A DNA stretch of 64,000 bases from positions 1-64,000 of the forward strand of contig CACOBR010000002.1 of assembly GCA_902625475.1 (NCBI GenBank). Reading direction: 5' to 3'. The translations under genes were made by a program, and so were the position numbers. Below the pieces are notes generated by a model, which searched no databases, was not told the DNA's origin, and worked only from the letters and a program-made list of their open reading frames with translations. Positions within the stretch are counted from its first letter, which is position 1. The number at the start of each line of letters is the position of its first letter. Below are positions 1 through 9,062 of the stretch, piece after piece. This DNA is from an uncultured Alphaproteobacteria bacterium. Lineage in GTDB: Bacteria; Pseudomonadota; Alphaproteobacteria; Rhodobacterales; Rhodobacteraceae.

Positions 1-1746
1 GACGCTCAATATTCCTTAGGAACAATGTATCATCATGGAGAAGGTGTACCTCAAAATTATCAAGAAGCTATCCGTTGGTACCGCTTAAGTGCTGAGCAGC
101 AGAATCCTCAAGGCCAATATCATCTAGGACTAATGTATGATAATGGTCTTGGTATTAATGAAAATAATGAAGAGGCCGTAAAGTGGTATCGGCTTGCATC
201 AGAACAAGGGAATTCTAATGCCCAGAATAATTTGGGTTTGATGTATGAGTATGGAGAAGCTGTTATACAAAGTTATGTTGAAGCAGTAAAACTCTATAAA
301 TACAGTGCTTATCAGGATAATACTTATGCAAAATATAATTTAGGAAGGATGTATTTTGCGGGGAATGGGGTATCTAAGAATTTTGAAGAATCTGCCAAAT
401 GGTATAAGCAGGCTGCAGAAGAAGGACATTATTATTCAAAGAATGAACTTGCAAAAATGTATCATGATGGCAAAGGAGTTGTTCAAAACTTTAGTGAGGC
501 CTTAAAATTATATAAATCGGCAGCACATCAGGGGATAGCTGAATCTCAATATAGACTTGGTCTTATGTATGATAAGGGACTAGGGGTATCAGAAGACGAT
601 TTTGAAGCTGTAAAATGGTTTAAACTATCCGCAGACCAAGGTTTTGCAAAAGCACAAAATGCCCTTGGTAATAGTTATTATAATGGTAGTGGAGTTGAAA
701 AAAGTCTTTCTAAAGCCTTCGATTTTTATCGTCTTAGTGCAGAACAAGGGTATGACCAAGCTCAAAGAAATTTAGGTTTTATGTATGATAAAGGCAAAGG
801 TGTTTCTAAAGATCAAGAAGAGGCATTTAAATGGTATTTACTGGCTGCTAATCAAGGACACGCTAAAGCCCAGAATACAGTTGGGAATAAATATTATTGG
901 GGTAAAGGGATTGAAAAAAACCATAAAAAGGCAGTCGAATACTATATGCTGAGTGCCGAACAAGGAAATGATAATGCACAAAGAAATCTAGGCTATATGT
1001 TTGCTACAGGTAAAGGAGTGCCTAAGGATGATAAAAAGGCTTTAAAGTGGTATTTACTTTCTGCAGAACAAGGAAATGCTAAAGCCCAGAATTCAGTTGG
1101 TAATAAATACTATCAAGGTAAAGGTACAGAGAAAAATTATGAAGAGGCCGTTCGGTGGTATAAATTAGCAGCAAATCAAGGTCATACCTGGGGACAGCAT
1201 AATTTGGCAGGAATGTATAATGACGGGAAAGGTGTAAATGTAAATTATCAAGAAGCTGTTCGATTATATAAATTAGCAGCTGACAAAGGAAATTCCCGAT
1301 CTCAAAATGCTCTTGGTATTAGGTATTTTCGTGGTGAGGGTGTTGAAAAAAATTATCAAGAAGCTGTAAAATGGTACCGTCTATCAGCCGAAAATAATTA
1401 TTCTTGGGGTCAATATAATTTAGGATATATGTATGACAATGGAAATGGAGTAATTGAAGATAATAAGGAGGCTGTTAAATGGTATGAACTAGCGGCCAAA
1501 AAAGGAAATTCTACAGCTCAGTTTAGGTTAGCAAATCAATATCGTGAAGGATCGGGTGTAAAAAAAGACAATGTATATGCATATATGTGGTTAAAAATTT
1601 CCTCTAATAAAGGATATAAAAAAGCAGCTGAAATTTTAAATGAATTAAATGACGCCTTAACTTTTCAAGAAATACAACTTGCAAACATGCTTTCAGATAC
1701 CTGTAAAGAAAGTAAATACAAAAAATGTTCTTTGGAGGATTTTTAA
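1..1746 (+). CDS. Sel1-repeat protein, 5' end outside window
   Basis: The frame is open from base 1, and its first codons (DAQYSLGTMYHHGEGVP) already form a Sel1 repeat, so the gene starts upstream and the ATG at 25 is internal. About sixteen 36-residue Sel1 repeats follow, each with the pattern A-x-x-x-LG-x-MY-x-x-G-x-GV-x-x-x-x-x-EA-x-x-W-Y-x-x-AA-x-Q-G. The last repeat ends near the C-terminal YMWLKISSNKGYKKA, followed by a short tail with two cysteines. Sel1 proteins are alpha-helical scaffolds for protein-protein contacts, often at the cell envelope; no catalytic domain is visible. The partner and location are unknown because the N-terminus is missing. The secreted protein that follows 32 bases downstream is probably co-transcribed. 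Confidence 0.9.
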   Translation, partial: DAQYSLGTMYHHGEGVPQNYQEAIRWYRLSAEQQNPQGQYHLGLMYDNGLGINENNEEAVKWYRLASEQGNSNAQNNLGLMYEYGEAVIQSYVEAVKLYKYSAYQDNTYAKYNLGRMYFAGNGVSKNFEESAKWYKQAAEEGHYYSKNELAKMYHDGKGVVQNFSEALKLYKSAAHQGIAESQYRLGLMYDKGLGVSEDDFEAVKWFKLSADQGFAKAQNALGNSYYNGSGVEKSLSKAFDFYRLSAEQGYDQAQRNLGFMYDKGKGVSKDQEEAFKWYLLAANQGHAKAQNTVGNKYYWGKGIEKNHKKAVEYYMLSAEQGNDNAQRNLGYMFATGKGVPKDDKKALKWYLLSAEQGNAKAQNSVGNKYYQGKGTEKNYEEAVRWYKLAANQGHTWGQHNLAGMYNDGKGVNVNYQEAVRLYKLAADKGNSRSQNALGIRYFRGEGVEKNYQEAVKWYRLSAENNYSWGQYNLGYMYDNGNGVIEDNKEAVKWYELAAKKGNSTAQFRLANQYREGSGVKKDNVYAYMWLKISSNKGYKKAAEILNELNDALTFQEIQLANMLSDTCKESKYKKCSLEDF

Positions 1747-1778
1747 TTTAGAATAAAATAGTAATTGGAAACCATAAA

Positions 1779-3155
1779 ATGTCTTTTTTGAAATTATTTC
1801 TTAGTATTATATTTATTGTAAATATCTCTACACAGTTTCTAAATGCTGATGCGAGGTACATGACAGAATGGACTAATCCTGATGGAAGCAAGAGTAAGTC
1901 TCCAGCAACATTTTATAGCATTAAAGAAGCAAAAACTCAAAGCACTCCAAAACTTTTAAGTTGGGAATGTGGGATGACTGATAATATTAAATGGATAAAT
2001 TGGGAACTTGATCTAGAAAAGAATGAATTAAGGTCAAAATGGTTAAACAAGAACTCTAATAATCAAGATACTCAAGTTGCCAGGATTATTTCCAAGGGTG
2101 ATCGTAGTATTTTTGTTCAAGATTATTCGGAGGAACAAAAAAAGTGGAATTCCGAGAGTTGGGAATTTAATTATAAGTCAGATCAACTATATACTATTTT
2201 CATGGGTGAGCAATACAATTATGGGGATTGCAAAAATACGACCAACTATAATGTACTTCAGACTGCTTCTATCTTAACTTGGGAATGTGGACCTAGTGAA
2301 TATATCAAATGGATTAATTGGGAACTTGATCTTGAAAAGAATGAACTAAAATCTCGGTGGGTGAATAAAAACTCAATCAAAGAAAGAAGCTCAATAGCTC
2401 AAATAAAGTCAAACAAAGATGGGATAGCAACAGTTCAAGATGATATATTGGATGGAAATAAAGCTACAACTAATGACATTTGGGATTTTTATTATGATAA
2501 AAAAGATCAACTCTACACTGTCTGGAAAGGTAAAAAATGGTTTTATGGAGATTGCAAGAGTACAACTCCTATTCAGATAGCTTCTTTAGCAAAAGAGGTT
2601 AATAGCCAAATAGGTCACTATGCAAATGATAAAAGAAACAGATTTATCGGTTCCTACAAAGATGGGGGAGCTTCTTTTGAAGGTTATTGGGTTCAAGATA
2701 AAAGTGGTCAGGAATGTAATAGCCTTGTTGATGGAAGCCGCTTTTATGGAAAAGCTTGGTTTAAGATGGTTTCAGAAGGAAAATTTGAAGGAAGATGGGG
2801 ATATTGTGACACAGCGCCCATATTTGCTTGGAACGGACATCAAGTTTCCTTTACATCGGACGTTACTAAAACTCTTTCTAGTAAACAGCAGCGTGTAAAA
2901 ATACAAAAATCGTTAAACTTTTTTGGATTTAATGCAGGTTCTCCAGATGGAGTATTTGGTAAAAAAACCAAAACTGCTATTGGAGAACTTCAGACATGTT
3001 GGGCAGGAGTTGATCCTAGTGCTTCTACTTTTCCTAAAACCACAGAATTTGGAGTTTTAACACCTAGACAAATGCAAACTCTAATGGAAACATATGACAC
3101 TGCTCAAAAGTCATATTCAAAAGCAAATTGTTTTTATTTTCAAACTTTGATGTAA
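1779..3155 (+). CDS. Secreted protein with a duplicated domain and a peptidoglycan-binding-like C-terminus
   Basis: Residues 1-24 form a signal peptide, ending near LNADA. Two copies of a roughly 100-residue domain follow, one starting at LLSWECG (about residue 59) and one at ILTWECG (about 164). Each contains KWINWELDLEKNEL, a tryptophan-rich core and a closing W/Y-x-YGDCK, so each copy has two conserved cysteines that may pair. A middle part (FIGSYKDGG, FEGYW, FEGRWGYC) resembles glycine/aromatic MORN-like strands. The C-terminus (about 368-412: QRVKIQKSLNFFGF, then GSPDGVFGKKTKTAI) matches the PG_binding_1 helical pattern. No hydrolase domain is seen. Export to the periplasm and contact with peptidoglycan are inferred; the duplicated domain is not one I recognise. 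Confidence 0.75.
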   Translation: MSFLKLFLSIIFIVNISTQFLNADARYMTEWTNPDGSKSKSPATFYSIKEAKTQSTPKLLSWECGMTDNIKWINWELDLEKNELRSKWLNKNSNNQDTQVARIISKGDRSIFVQDYSEEQKKWNSESWEFNYKSDQLYTIFMGEQYNYGDCKNTTNYNVLQTASILTWECGPSEYIKWINWELDLEKNELKSRWVNKNSIKERSSIAQIKSNKDGIATVQDDILDGNKATTNDIWDFYYDKKDQLYTVWKGKKWFYGDCKSTTPIQIASLAKEVNSQIGHYANDKRNRFIGSYKDGGASFEGYWVQDKSGQECNSLVDGSRFYGKAWFKMVSEGKFEGRWGYCDTAPIFAWNGHQVSFTSDVTKTLSSKQQRVKIQKSLNFFGFNAGSPDGVFGKKTKTAIGELQTCWAGVDPSASTFPKTTEFGVLTPRQMQTLMETYDTAQKSYSKANCFYFQTLM

Positions 3156-3189
3156 TATAGCACACCTTAAGAAGTAATAGTGAGTATAA

Positions 3190-4168
3190 TTACTGTCCAG
3201 CTATTTGTTTTGCTTTCTCAACTAATACTTCAGCCTGCTTAATAGATGCATAATCTATAAGACGCCCATCTAAAGATACCGCTCCTTTGCCACTTGCTTC
3301 AGCATCAGCCATAGCTTCTAAAATTCGATTTGCCTTTAAGATTTCAGATTCGGACGGACTCATAACCTCATTAGCTAATGTAATTTGACTTGGGTGAATT
3401 GCCCATTTCCCTTCACATCCCAAAACAGCTGCCCTTTTTGCAGCAGCTTTAAACCCATCAGGATCTTTGAAGTCACCGAAAGGTCCGTCTATTGGTCTTA
3501 AGCCATTTGCACGTGCTGCTACAACCATGCGCGCAATTGCGTAATGCCACATGTCACCCCAGTGGATTTGACGTTCTTCACCTTCTAATTTATCTGTTAA
3601 AACTGAATAATCTGGATGGACACCGCCTATGCTAGTGGTACGGGCTCGGGTAGATGCAGCATAATCTGCTACGCCAAAATGAAGGCTTTCATTGCGCTTT
3701 GAAGCGGCGGCTATCTCAGAAACGTTTTGCATGCCCAATGCTGTTTCTATTATATGTTCAAAACCAATACGTTTTTTATAACCCATTGCGTCTTCAACCT
3801 GTGTTACCAACATATCAACGGCGTACACATCAGCAGCTGTACCTACCTTGGGGATCATTATTAAATCTAATCTTTCCCCAGCTTGTTCTACAATATCAAC
3901 TACATCTCTGTACATGTAGTGCGTATCCAATCCATTAATTCTAATAGACATGGTTTTCCCCCCCCCAGTCTATTTCATTGAGAGCTTTGATAATGTTTTT
4001 ACGAGCCGTCTCTTTTTCGTCTGGGGCAACTGCATCCTCTAAATCTAAAAAAATAATATCAACATCTGAGTCTGCTGCCTTTTGGAACATATTTAACTGA
4101 GAGCCTGGGACTGCCAGTTCAGATCTATTAAGTCGGGCCGGTGCCTGTTCAATTGGGAAAAAAGACAT
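3190..4168 (-). CDS. mcl: L-malyl-CoA/beta-methylmalyl-CoA lyase, split by a one-base frameshift
   Basis: This HpcH/HpaI (CitE-like) aldolase cleaves malyl-CoA to acetyl-CoA and glyoxylate in the serine cycle. Codons 1-71 read from the ATG at 4168, which has an AGGAGG ribosome site eight bases upstream, and contain RSELAVPGS and DIIFLDLEDAVAPDEKE. The frame then runs into a stop after ENHVY. The rest is in the next frame, entering at KTMSIRINGLDTHYMYRD and continuing through LIMIPKVG, HFGVADYAASTRART, GLRPIDGPFGDF and WAIHPSQI to the end. The join is at nine G residues (3958-3966 on the opposite strand); eight would restore one ORF of about 325 residues, the normal length. Everything else is intact, so a sequencing error, a phase-variable tract or very recent inactivation are all possible. 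It is divergent from mtkAB, its pathway partners. Confidence 0.88.
3958..3966. repeat. Nine-base C/G homopolymer inside mcl
   Basis: A run of nine C on the + strand (nine G in the coding direction) lies exactly where the mcl frame breaks. Such a run is exceptional in this A+T-rich sequence. Tracts of this length are prone to slippage in replication and to length errors in sequencing. Confidence 0.9.
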
Positions 4169-4646
4169 TTTTTATTCCTCCTACATATTAATTTATCTAA
4201 TTGAGGTCATTGGCGGCAAAAAAGATTACTGTCAATATAAAAACTAATTTTTTTTAATGTATATCATTATATTTCTTCCTATAAAGTTGGAATCCTGGTT
4301 TTAGATCTCCTATCTTTATAATTCTAACTGTTTAGGTGGTTATTTTTGAATAAATTTGTATTATAAAAATCATGCTTTAGTAAATTACTTTACTTTAAGT
4401 TAACCAAAAGCTAGTTATGGTTTGATTTTCTTGAATAATTTAGATAAATCTTAATACAGCCGCAAGGAGTAGATATGTCCAATAAAATTATATATCCTCA
4501 AGTAGACATTCACTACAAAATTATAGTCAGCCCAGATCTATGAAACATCAAAGGAGTAACATTGGCTTTACTTTCAAATGCTGGTGCTTATTCGATTAAA
4601 AACACGCCGAAGTAATAATTGAAAAGTTTTAGTTGGAGATATAAAG
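4169..4646. other. Divergent intergenic region between mcl and mtkA with two tiny ORFs
   Basis: This 478-base region must hold the promoters for both transcription units; I see no promoter I would name with confidence. Toward mtkA it contains two very short reading frames, each with a strong ribosome-binding site. The first is 22 codons (4475-4543, ATG, AAGGAG five bases upstream); the second is 17 codons (4562-4615, TTG, AAGGAG). The mtkA site (GGAG at about 4634) follows. The mini-ORFs could be leader peptides or scraps of a deleted gene; their products match nothing I know. Confidence 0.5.
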
Positions 4647-5831
4647 ATGGACATCCATGAATATCAGGCAAAAGAGATTTTAGCAAAGTTTGGTGTAGGT
4701 GTGCCGCCAGGAGCTCTTGCATACAGTCCAGAACAAGCCGCATATCGAGCTCGAGAGCTTGGAGGTGATACTTGGGTCGTCAAAGCACAGGTACATGCAG
4801 GTGGTCGAGGAAAAGCTGGAGGTGTTAAGGTTTGTAATAGTGATACGGAGATCGTCGAAACATGTGAAAATCTTTTTGGAAGTAAATTAGTTACACATCA
4901 AACCGACTCTAACGGTAAAGGCATTTATCGAGTTTATGTAGAAGGCGGTGTGCCAATAAATAGGGAAATTTACTTAGGATTTGTTTTAGATAGATCCTCG
5001 CAAAGAGTGATGATTGTCTCCTCTGCTGAAGGAGGCATGGAGATTGAAGATATTTCTGCTAATAAACCTGAAAGCATTGTGAGATCCACAGTTGAACCAG
5101 CAGTTGGATTACAAGATTTTCAATGTCGGCAAATTGCTTTTAAACTGGGTATTGATCCAGCTTTAACTCAAAGTATGGTTAGGACTTTGCAGGGTTGCTA
5201 CCGTGCATTCCGAGAGTATGATGCAACAATGGTTGAAATAAACCCTTTAGTAGTTACTGAAGACAACCGTATTCTTGCATTAGATGCAAAAATGACTTTT
5301 GATGATAATGCACTTTTTAGACATCCCTATATCTCAGAATTACGTGATAAAAGCCAAGAAGATCCAAGGGAAAGTCGTGCTGCTGACAGGGGCCTGAGTT
5401 ATGTCGGATTAGAAGGTAACATTGGGTGCATCGTCAATGGAGCAGGTCTAGCTATGGCAACAATGGATACAATTAAATTGGCTGGTGGTGAGCCAGCTAA
5501 TTTCCTTGATATTGGAGGTGGTGCTACCCCTGAGCGTGTCGCAAAAGCTTTCCGTTTGGTAATGTCTGATAACAATGTTCAAGCGGTATTGGTTAATATT
5601 TTTGCTGGTATTAACAGATGTGACTGGGTTGCTGAGGGTGTGGTTCAGGCTTTGCGAGAGGTCCAGGTGAATGTGCCAGTTATTGTCCGTTTGGCAGGTA
5701 CTAATGTAGAAGAAGGACAAAAAATCCTTGCTGAGTCAGGTCTCCAAATTATCAGAGCGTCAACATTAATGGATGCGGCAGAACGTTCAGTACAAGCTTG
5801 GAAGAGTTATTCTGTTAAAGAACCAAACTAG
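4647..5831 (+). CDS. mtkA: Malate-CoA ligase (malate thiokinase), beta/large subunit
   Basis: With MtkB this enzyme makes malyl-CoA from malate, CoA and ATP, feeding Mcl in the serine cycle. At 394 residues it has the SucC layout. The N-terminal ATP-grasp opens [10 protein letters not shown] and contains [10 protein letters not shown] (residues 50-59); the metal-binding segment [10 protein letters not shown] and [12 protein letters not shown] follow; the C-terminal CoA-ligase domain holds [12 protein letters not shown] and [15 protein letters not shown]. MtkA and SucC are paralogues. I favour MtkA because the mcl gene is adjacent and because segments such as [17 protein letters not shown] and [10 protein letters not shown] resemble methylotroph MtkA; a succinyl-CoA synthetase role is less likely. 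It starts at an ATG with GGAG upstream, and mtkB begins 11 bases after its stop. Confidence 0.88.
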   Translation: MDIHEYQAKEILAKFGVGVPPGALAYSPEQAAYRARELGGDTWVVKAQVHAGGRGKAGGVKVCNSDTEIVETCENLFGSKLVTHQTDSNGKGIYRVYVEGGVPINREIYLGFVLDRSSQRVMIVSSAEGGMEIEDISANKPESIVRSTVEPAVGLQDFQCRQIAFKLGIDPALTQSMVRTLQGCYRAFREYDATMVEINPLVVTEDNRILALDAKMTFDDNALFRHPYISELRDKSQEDPRESRAADRGLSYVGLEGNIGCIVNGAGLAMATMDTIKLAGGEPANFLDIGGGATPERVAKAFRLVMSDNNVQAVLVNIFAGINRCDWVAEGVVQALREVQVNVPVIVRLAGTNVEEGQKILAESGLQIIRASTLMDAAERSVQAWKSYSVKEPN

Positions 5832-5842
5832 GGTGCAATGTA

Positions 5843-6724
5843 ATGAGTATATTAATTGATAGAAATACACCGGTAATTGTTCAAGGTATAACTGGTAAAA
5901 TGGCTCGTTTTCATACTGCAGATATGTTGAAATATGGTACTAATGTTGTTGGTGGAGTTGTTCCTGGAAAAGGTGGTATGGAGGTTGAAGGTCTACCAGT
6001 TTTCGATACCGTTGCTGAGGCCGTTGAAAATACAAGTGCCGAAGCAAGCCTAGTATTTGTTCCTCCACCCTTTGCTGCTGATAGCATAATGGAAGCTGCA
6101 GATGCCGGAATAAGGTATAGTGTATGTATAACTGACGGTATTCCTGCGCAAGATATGATACGAGTGAAACGCTATATGTATAGGTATCCAATAGAAAAAC
6201 GCATGGTTTTGACTGGTCCAAATTGTGCAGGTACAATTAGTCCAGGAGAGGCCTTACTTGGTATAATGCCTGGTCATATTTACCTACAAGGAACTGTTGG
6301 CATTGTTAGTCGTTCGGGCACTCTAGGGTACGAAGCAGCTGAACAGTTGAAAGCACATGGTATTGGAGTTTCTACTTCTGTGGGTATTGGTGGTGATCCT
6401 ATAAACGGTTCGTCCTTTAAAGATATCTTGCAACGCTTTGATGACGATGATGATACTCATATTATTTGTATGATTGGTGAGATAGGTGGTCCACAAGAAG
6501 CGGAGGCTGCAGCATATATAAAAGAAAATGTTAAGAAACCTGTTGTTGCTTATGTAGCTGGATTAACTGCACCAAAAGGCAGAACTATGGGGCATGCAGG
6601 TGCAATTATTTCAGCCTTCGGTGAGAGTGCTAGTGAAAAAGTAGAGATTTTATCGGCAGCAGGTGTCACAGTTGCTCCAAACCCTGCAGTGATTGGTGAT
6701 ACTATTGCTAATGTTATGAAGTAA
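5843..6724 (+). CDS. mtkB: Malate-CoA ligase (malate thiokinase), alpha/small subunit
   Basis: This is the SucD-like subunit, which binds CoA and carries the phosphohistidine. The N-terminal CoA-binding Rossmann fold shows VQGITGKM (13-20) and GGVVPGKGG; GPNCAGTISPGE lies near 125-136; the catalytic histidine is His251 in GRTMGHAGAI. The length of 293 residues is normal. It sits 11 bases behind mtkA and surely forms the complex with it. As for MtkA, the malate rather than succinate assignment rests on resemblance and on the neighbouring mcl gene. The codon use of mcl-mtkA-mtkB is visibly richer in G and C than that of the surrounding genes. Confidence 0.88.
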   Translation: MSILIDRNTPVIVQGITGKMARFHTADMLKYGTNVVGGVVPGKGGMEVEGLPVFDTVAEAVENTSAEASLVFVPPPFAADSIMEAADAGIRYSVCITDGIPAQDMIRVKRYMYRYPIEKRMVLTGPNCAGTISPGEALLGIMPGHIYLQGTVGIVSRSGTLGYEAAEQLKAHGIGVSTSVGIGGDPINGSSFKDILQRFDDDDDTHIICMIGEIGGPQEAEAAAYIKENVKKPVVAYVAGLTAPKGRTMGHAGAIISAFGESASEKVEILSAAGVTVAPNPAVIGDTIANVMK

Positions 6725-6816
6725 GTGACATAGGTCAAAGTAACACTCTTTAGAGATATTTATTCCCAAACAGTACAAAATTTCATAATTTTTTTTTGGA
6801 TTATCGTTTTCAGATT

Positions 6817-6893
6817 TGGCGCACCGGGGAGGATTCGAACCCCCGACCCCCTGATTCGTAGTCAGGTACTCTATCCAGCTGAGCTACCGGTGC
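6817..6893 (-). tRNA. tRNA-Arg (anticodon ACG), CCA encoded
   Basis: Read on the minus strand, the gene starts GCACCGG at 6893 and closes with CCGGTGC, discriminator G and an encoded CCA (6817-6819). The D arm GCTCAGCTGGATAGAG, the anticodon stem-loop CCTGACTACGAATCAGG with ACG in the loop, and the T arm GGGTTCGAATCC are all present. ACG is read as ICG after deamination by TadA and decodes CGU, CGC and CGA. It stands alone, with no attachment-site duplication that I could see. Confidence 0.97.
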
Positions 6894-6990
6894 CTAGATT
6901 TTCTATATTATATGATTTTATCAATATGCAACACTTAAAAATATTTATTAAGTAATTACTTCTAATCTAAACACCTTGTATATAATTATA

Positions 6991-7140
6991 GTGAAGCCAT
7001 TGAAAAAGTATATAAAAACACAATGTGGTTTAGATAAATACAACGAACTAGAGCTTAAAACTGGTATTTATAATCGTTTACGATTTTATTGGTTTGTATT
7101 TTTTGCTTCTATTAGAGATTATTTCAGAAAAAAATTCTGA
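6991..7140 (+). CDS. Possible 49-residue basic protein
   Basis: A GTG codon at 6991 opens a 49-codon frame ending at TGA 7138-7140. The peptide starts MKPLKKYIKTQCGLD, is basic, and has one aromatic hydrophobic stretch (RFYWFVFFASI) before the end DYFRKKF. There is no Shine-Dalgarno sequence, but TATAAT at 6981-6986 lies where a -10 box would give a leaderless or nearly leaderless message. It ends four bases before the convergent copper-chaperone gene, in keeping with the tight packing around it. I do not recognise it; it could be a chance ORF. Confidence 0.35.
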   Translation: MKPLKKYIKTQCGLDKYNELELKTGIYNRLRFYWFVFFASIRDYFRKKF

Positions 7141-7144
7141 ATAG

Positions 7145-7624
7145 TTAGTGATCTTTATGACTATTCATAGTCTTACTTGAAACTTTTTCTACTTGAAATT
7201 CAATCTCCTTACTCCCTAATTTTTTAAAAACCAAGGTTACTTTTTGATCCATATATTCTTCCAAGGGTTCTTTCAAAGCTGTGAACATAATATGCAAACT
7301 TTCTTGTTCAAATGCTACTGAACTATTGGAGGGGATTAATACCTTTTCAACATGTTCCATTGTAGCTAACCCATTATTATCAATTTTGCTCTTGTGTATC
7401 ATTGCATTAGCAAAATTTGTTTTAACCATAATAAGTTCATCAGCTTCATTCGTCTTGTTAACAATAGTAAAATAACCCGCGGCTGTTTTCATTTTTGAAC
7501 CAAAAATTGGAATCATAGGGTGCTTAATAGTAAGGTTTCCCAATTCAATTTCATGTGCATTAGAAGTACTATGGAGAATTAAAAAAACAAAGGCTGAGAT
7601 TGATATTAATAAAAATCTAAACAT
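7145..7624 (-). CDS. Periplasmic PCu(A)C copper chaperone
   Basis: PCu(A)C proteins bind Cu(I) outside the inner membrane and deliver it to the CuA site of cytochrome c oxidase. From the ATG at 7624 (MFRFLLISISAFVFLI) there is a signal peptide ending near SNAHEI. The ORF could also begin six codons earlier at 7642, but the later start gives the better signal peptide. The family pattern is visible: GYFTIVNKT, then the Met/His ligands in ANAMIHKSK, TMEHVEKV and ESLHIMFTAL. The C-terminus ends in a His-containing tail (NSHKDH). Its neighbours give no operon context. The fold call is firm; the target oxidase is inferred. Confidence 0.85.
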   Translation of the reverse strand: MFRFLLISISAFVFLILHSTSNAHEIELGNLTIKHPMIPIFGSKMKTAAGYFTIVNKTNEADELIMVKTNFANAMIHKSKIDNNGLATMEHVEKVLIPSNSSVAFEQESLHIMFTALKEPLEEYMDQKVTLVFKKLGSKEIEFQVEKVSSKTMNSHKDH

Positions 7625-7752
7625 GATTATCACATTAAACATTTTTTCTAAAATTTAAAGATATAAACTATTTTTTAAAATTAAAAAAAACATTGCTACT
7701 TTTTAAACTTTGTTATCATAATTTAAAATATCCTGGTTAAGGAGATTATTTG

Positions 7753-9042
7753 GTGACTATTCCAAAATTATTACTAGAAGTACAAAATAGAAGATCTGAT
7801 ATCGTTCAGTTAACATCTGATCTAATAAAAATTCCAACAATAAATCCTCCTGGCACAAATTATAGAGAAATATGTGAGTTTTTGTATAAAAGACTAAAAA
7901 AATCAGGATTTAATGTAGATATAATCAGAGCAAAGGGAGCTTTAGCAGATACAGATAAATATCCTAGATTTAATTTAGTGGCTCGTCATGAAGGTACTTA
8001 TTCTGGTCCATGCATTCATTTTAATTCCCACATAGACGTTGTTGATGCAGGCCACGGGTGGACTAAAGATCCTTTTGGGGGATCGATTGAAGGAGATAAG
8101 ATTTTTGGTCGAGGTTCATGTGACATGAAGGGTGGATTAGCTGCAAGTATTATTGCAGCAGAAGTATTTATTTCAATATTTCCGAAATATTATGGTGCAA
8201 TAGAAATATCGGCAACTGCTGATGAAGAAACTGGTGGTTATGGAGGAGTAGCTTGGCTAGCTGAAAAGGGTTATTTCAATCCCAGAAAAGTACAAAGTGT
8301 TATTATACCTGAACCATTAAATAAAGATAGAATTTGTCTAGGACACAGAGGTGTTTGGTGGTCTGAAATTGAAACTAAAGGAAGAGTCGCACATGGATCA
8401 ATGCCTTTTTTAGGGGATTGTGCTATTAGGCATATGGGTGCTGTATTAGAGGAAATTGAAAATAATTTACTGCCAAAACTCAATACAAAAAAAACAAAGA
8501 TGCCGGTAGTTCCAGAAAAAGCGAAAAAATCTACTCTTAATATTAATTCTATTCATGGAGGGTTAGAAGAAGTGAATGAGACTTACAATGGTTTACCAGC
8601 GCCTCTAGTCGCAGATAGTTGCCGAATGATACTTGATAGAAGATATCTAGTTGAAGAAACAATAAATGAGGTAAAGTCGGAGATTTATGAAATCCTTGAA
8701 AAAGTCAAAAAAAATAGACCGAGTTTAGAGTACTCAGTTAAAGACCTTTTTGAGGTTAAACCATCTTATACTGATCCTAAGTCTAACATAGTACAAACAA
8801 TTGAGGATTCTATCACTGAAATATTAGGGGTAAAACCAGAATATGTTGTTTCTCCAGGTTCATATGATCAAAAACATATTGACCGAATTGGCAAGTTAAA
8901 GAACTGTATAGCTTATGGTCCTGGAATACTGGAGCTAGCGCATCAGCCTGATGAATTTATCTTAATTTCTGATATGCTAGATTCTGCAAAAATAATGGCT
9001 ATGACTATAAGTAAATTATTAAATGAAGATGTTATTAACTAA
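7753..9042 (+). CDS. M20-family metallohydrolase (ArgE/DapE-like deacylase)
   Basis: This dizinc amidohydrolase of the acetylornithine deacetylase/succinyl-diaminopimelate desuccinylase type would cleave an N-acyl or peptide bond. Numbering from a TTG at 7750, the metal ligands and catalytic residues are visible: HID at 94-96, Asp125 in GSCDMKGG, and the Glu pair at 159-160 in TADEETGG. GTG at 7753 has GGAG eight bases upstream and is the better-spaced start; TTG 7750 is the alternative. The length near 429 is normal. It leads a run of co-oriented genes encoding a peptide-type ABC transporter and oxidoreductases, so its substrate is probably what that transporter imports rather than acetylornithine. 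The lid domain between about 200 and 310 is complete. Confidence 0.85.
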   Translation: MTIPKLLLEVQNRRSDIVQLTSDLIKIPTINPPGTNYREICEFLYKRLKKSGFNVDIIRAKGALADTDKYPRFNLVARHEGTYSGPCIHFNSHIDVVDAGHGWTKDPFGGSIEGDKIFGRGSCDMKGGLAASIIAAEVFISIFPKYYGAIEISATADEETGGYGGVAWLAEKGYFNPRKVQSVIIPEPLNKDRICLGHRGVWWSEIETKGRVAHGSMPFLGDCAIRHMGAVLEEIENNLLPKLNTKKTKMPVVPEKAKKSTLNINSIHGGLEEVNETYNGLPAPLVADSCRMILDRRYLVEETINEVKSEIYEILEKVKKNRPSLEYSVKDLFEVKPSYTDPKSNIVQTIEDSITEILGVKPEYVVSPGSYDQKHIDRIGKLKNCIAYGPGILELAHQPDEFILISDMLDSAKIMAMTISKLLNEDVIN

Positions 9043-9062
9043 AAATAAAAAGGGAGGATTTT

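Noticed and set aside
4647-6724. Succinyl-CoA synthetase sucCD
   Set aside because: The subunits are paralogous, but the adjacent malyl-CoA lyase and the closer resemblance to methylotroph MtkA/MtkB favour malate-CoA ligase. No other TCA-cycle gene is nearby.
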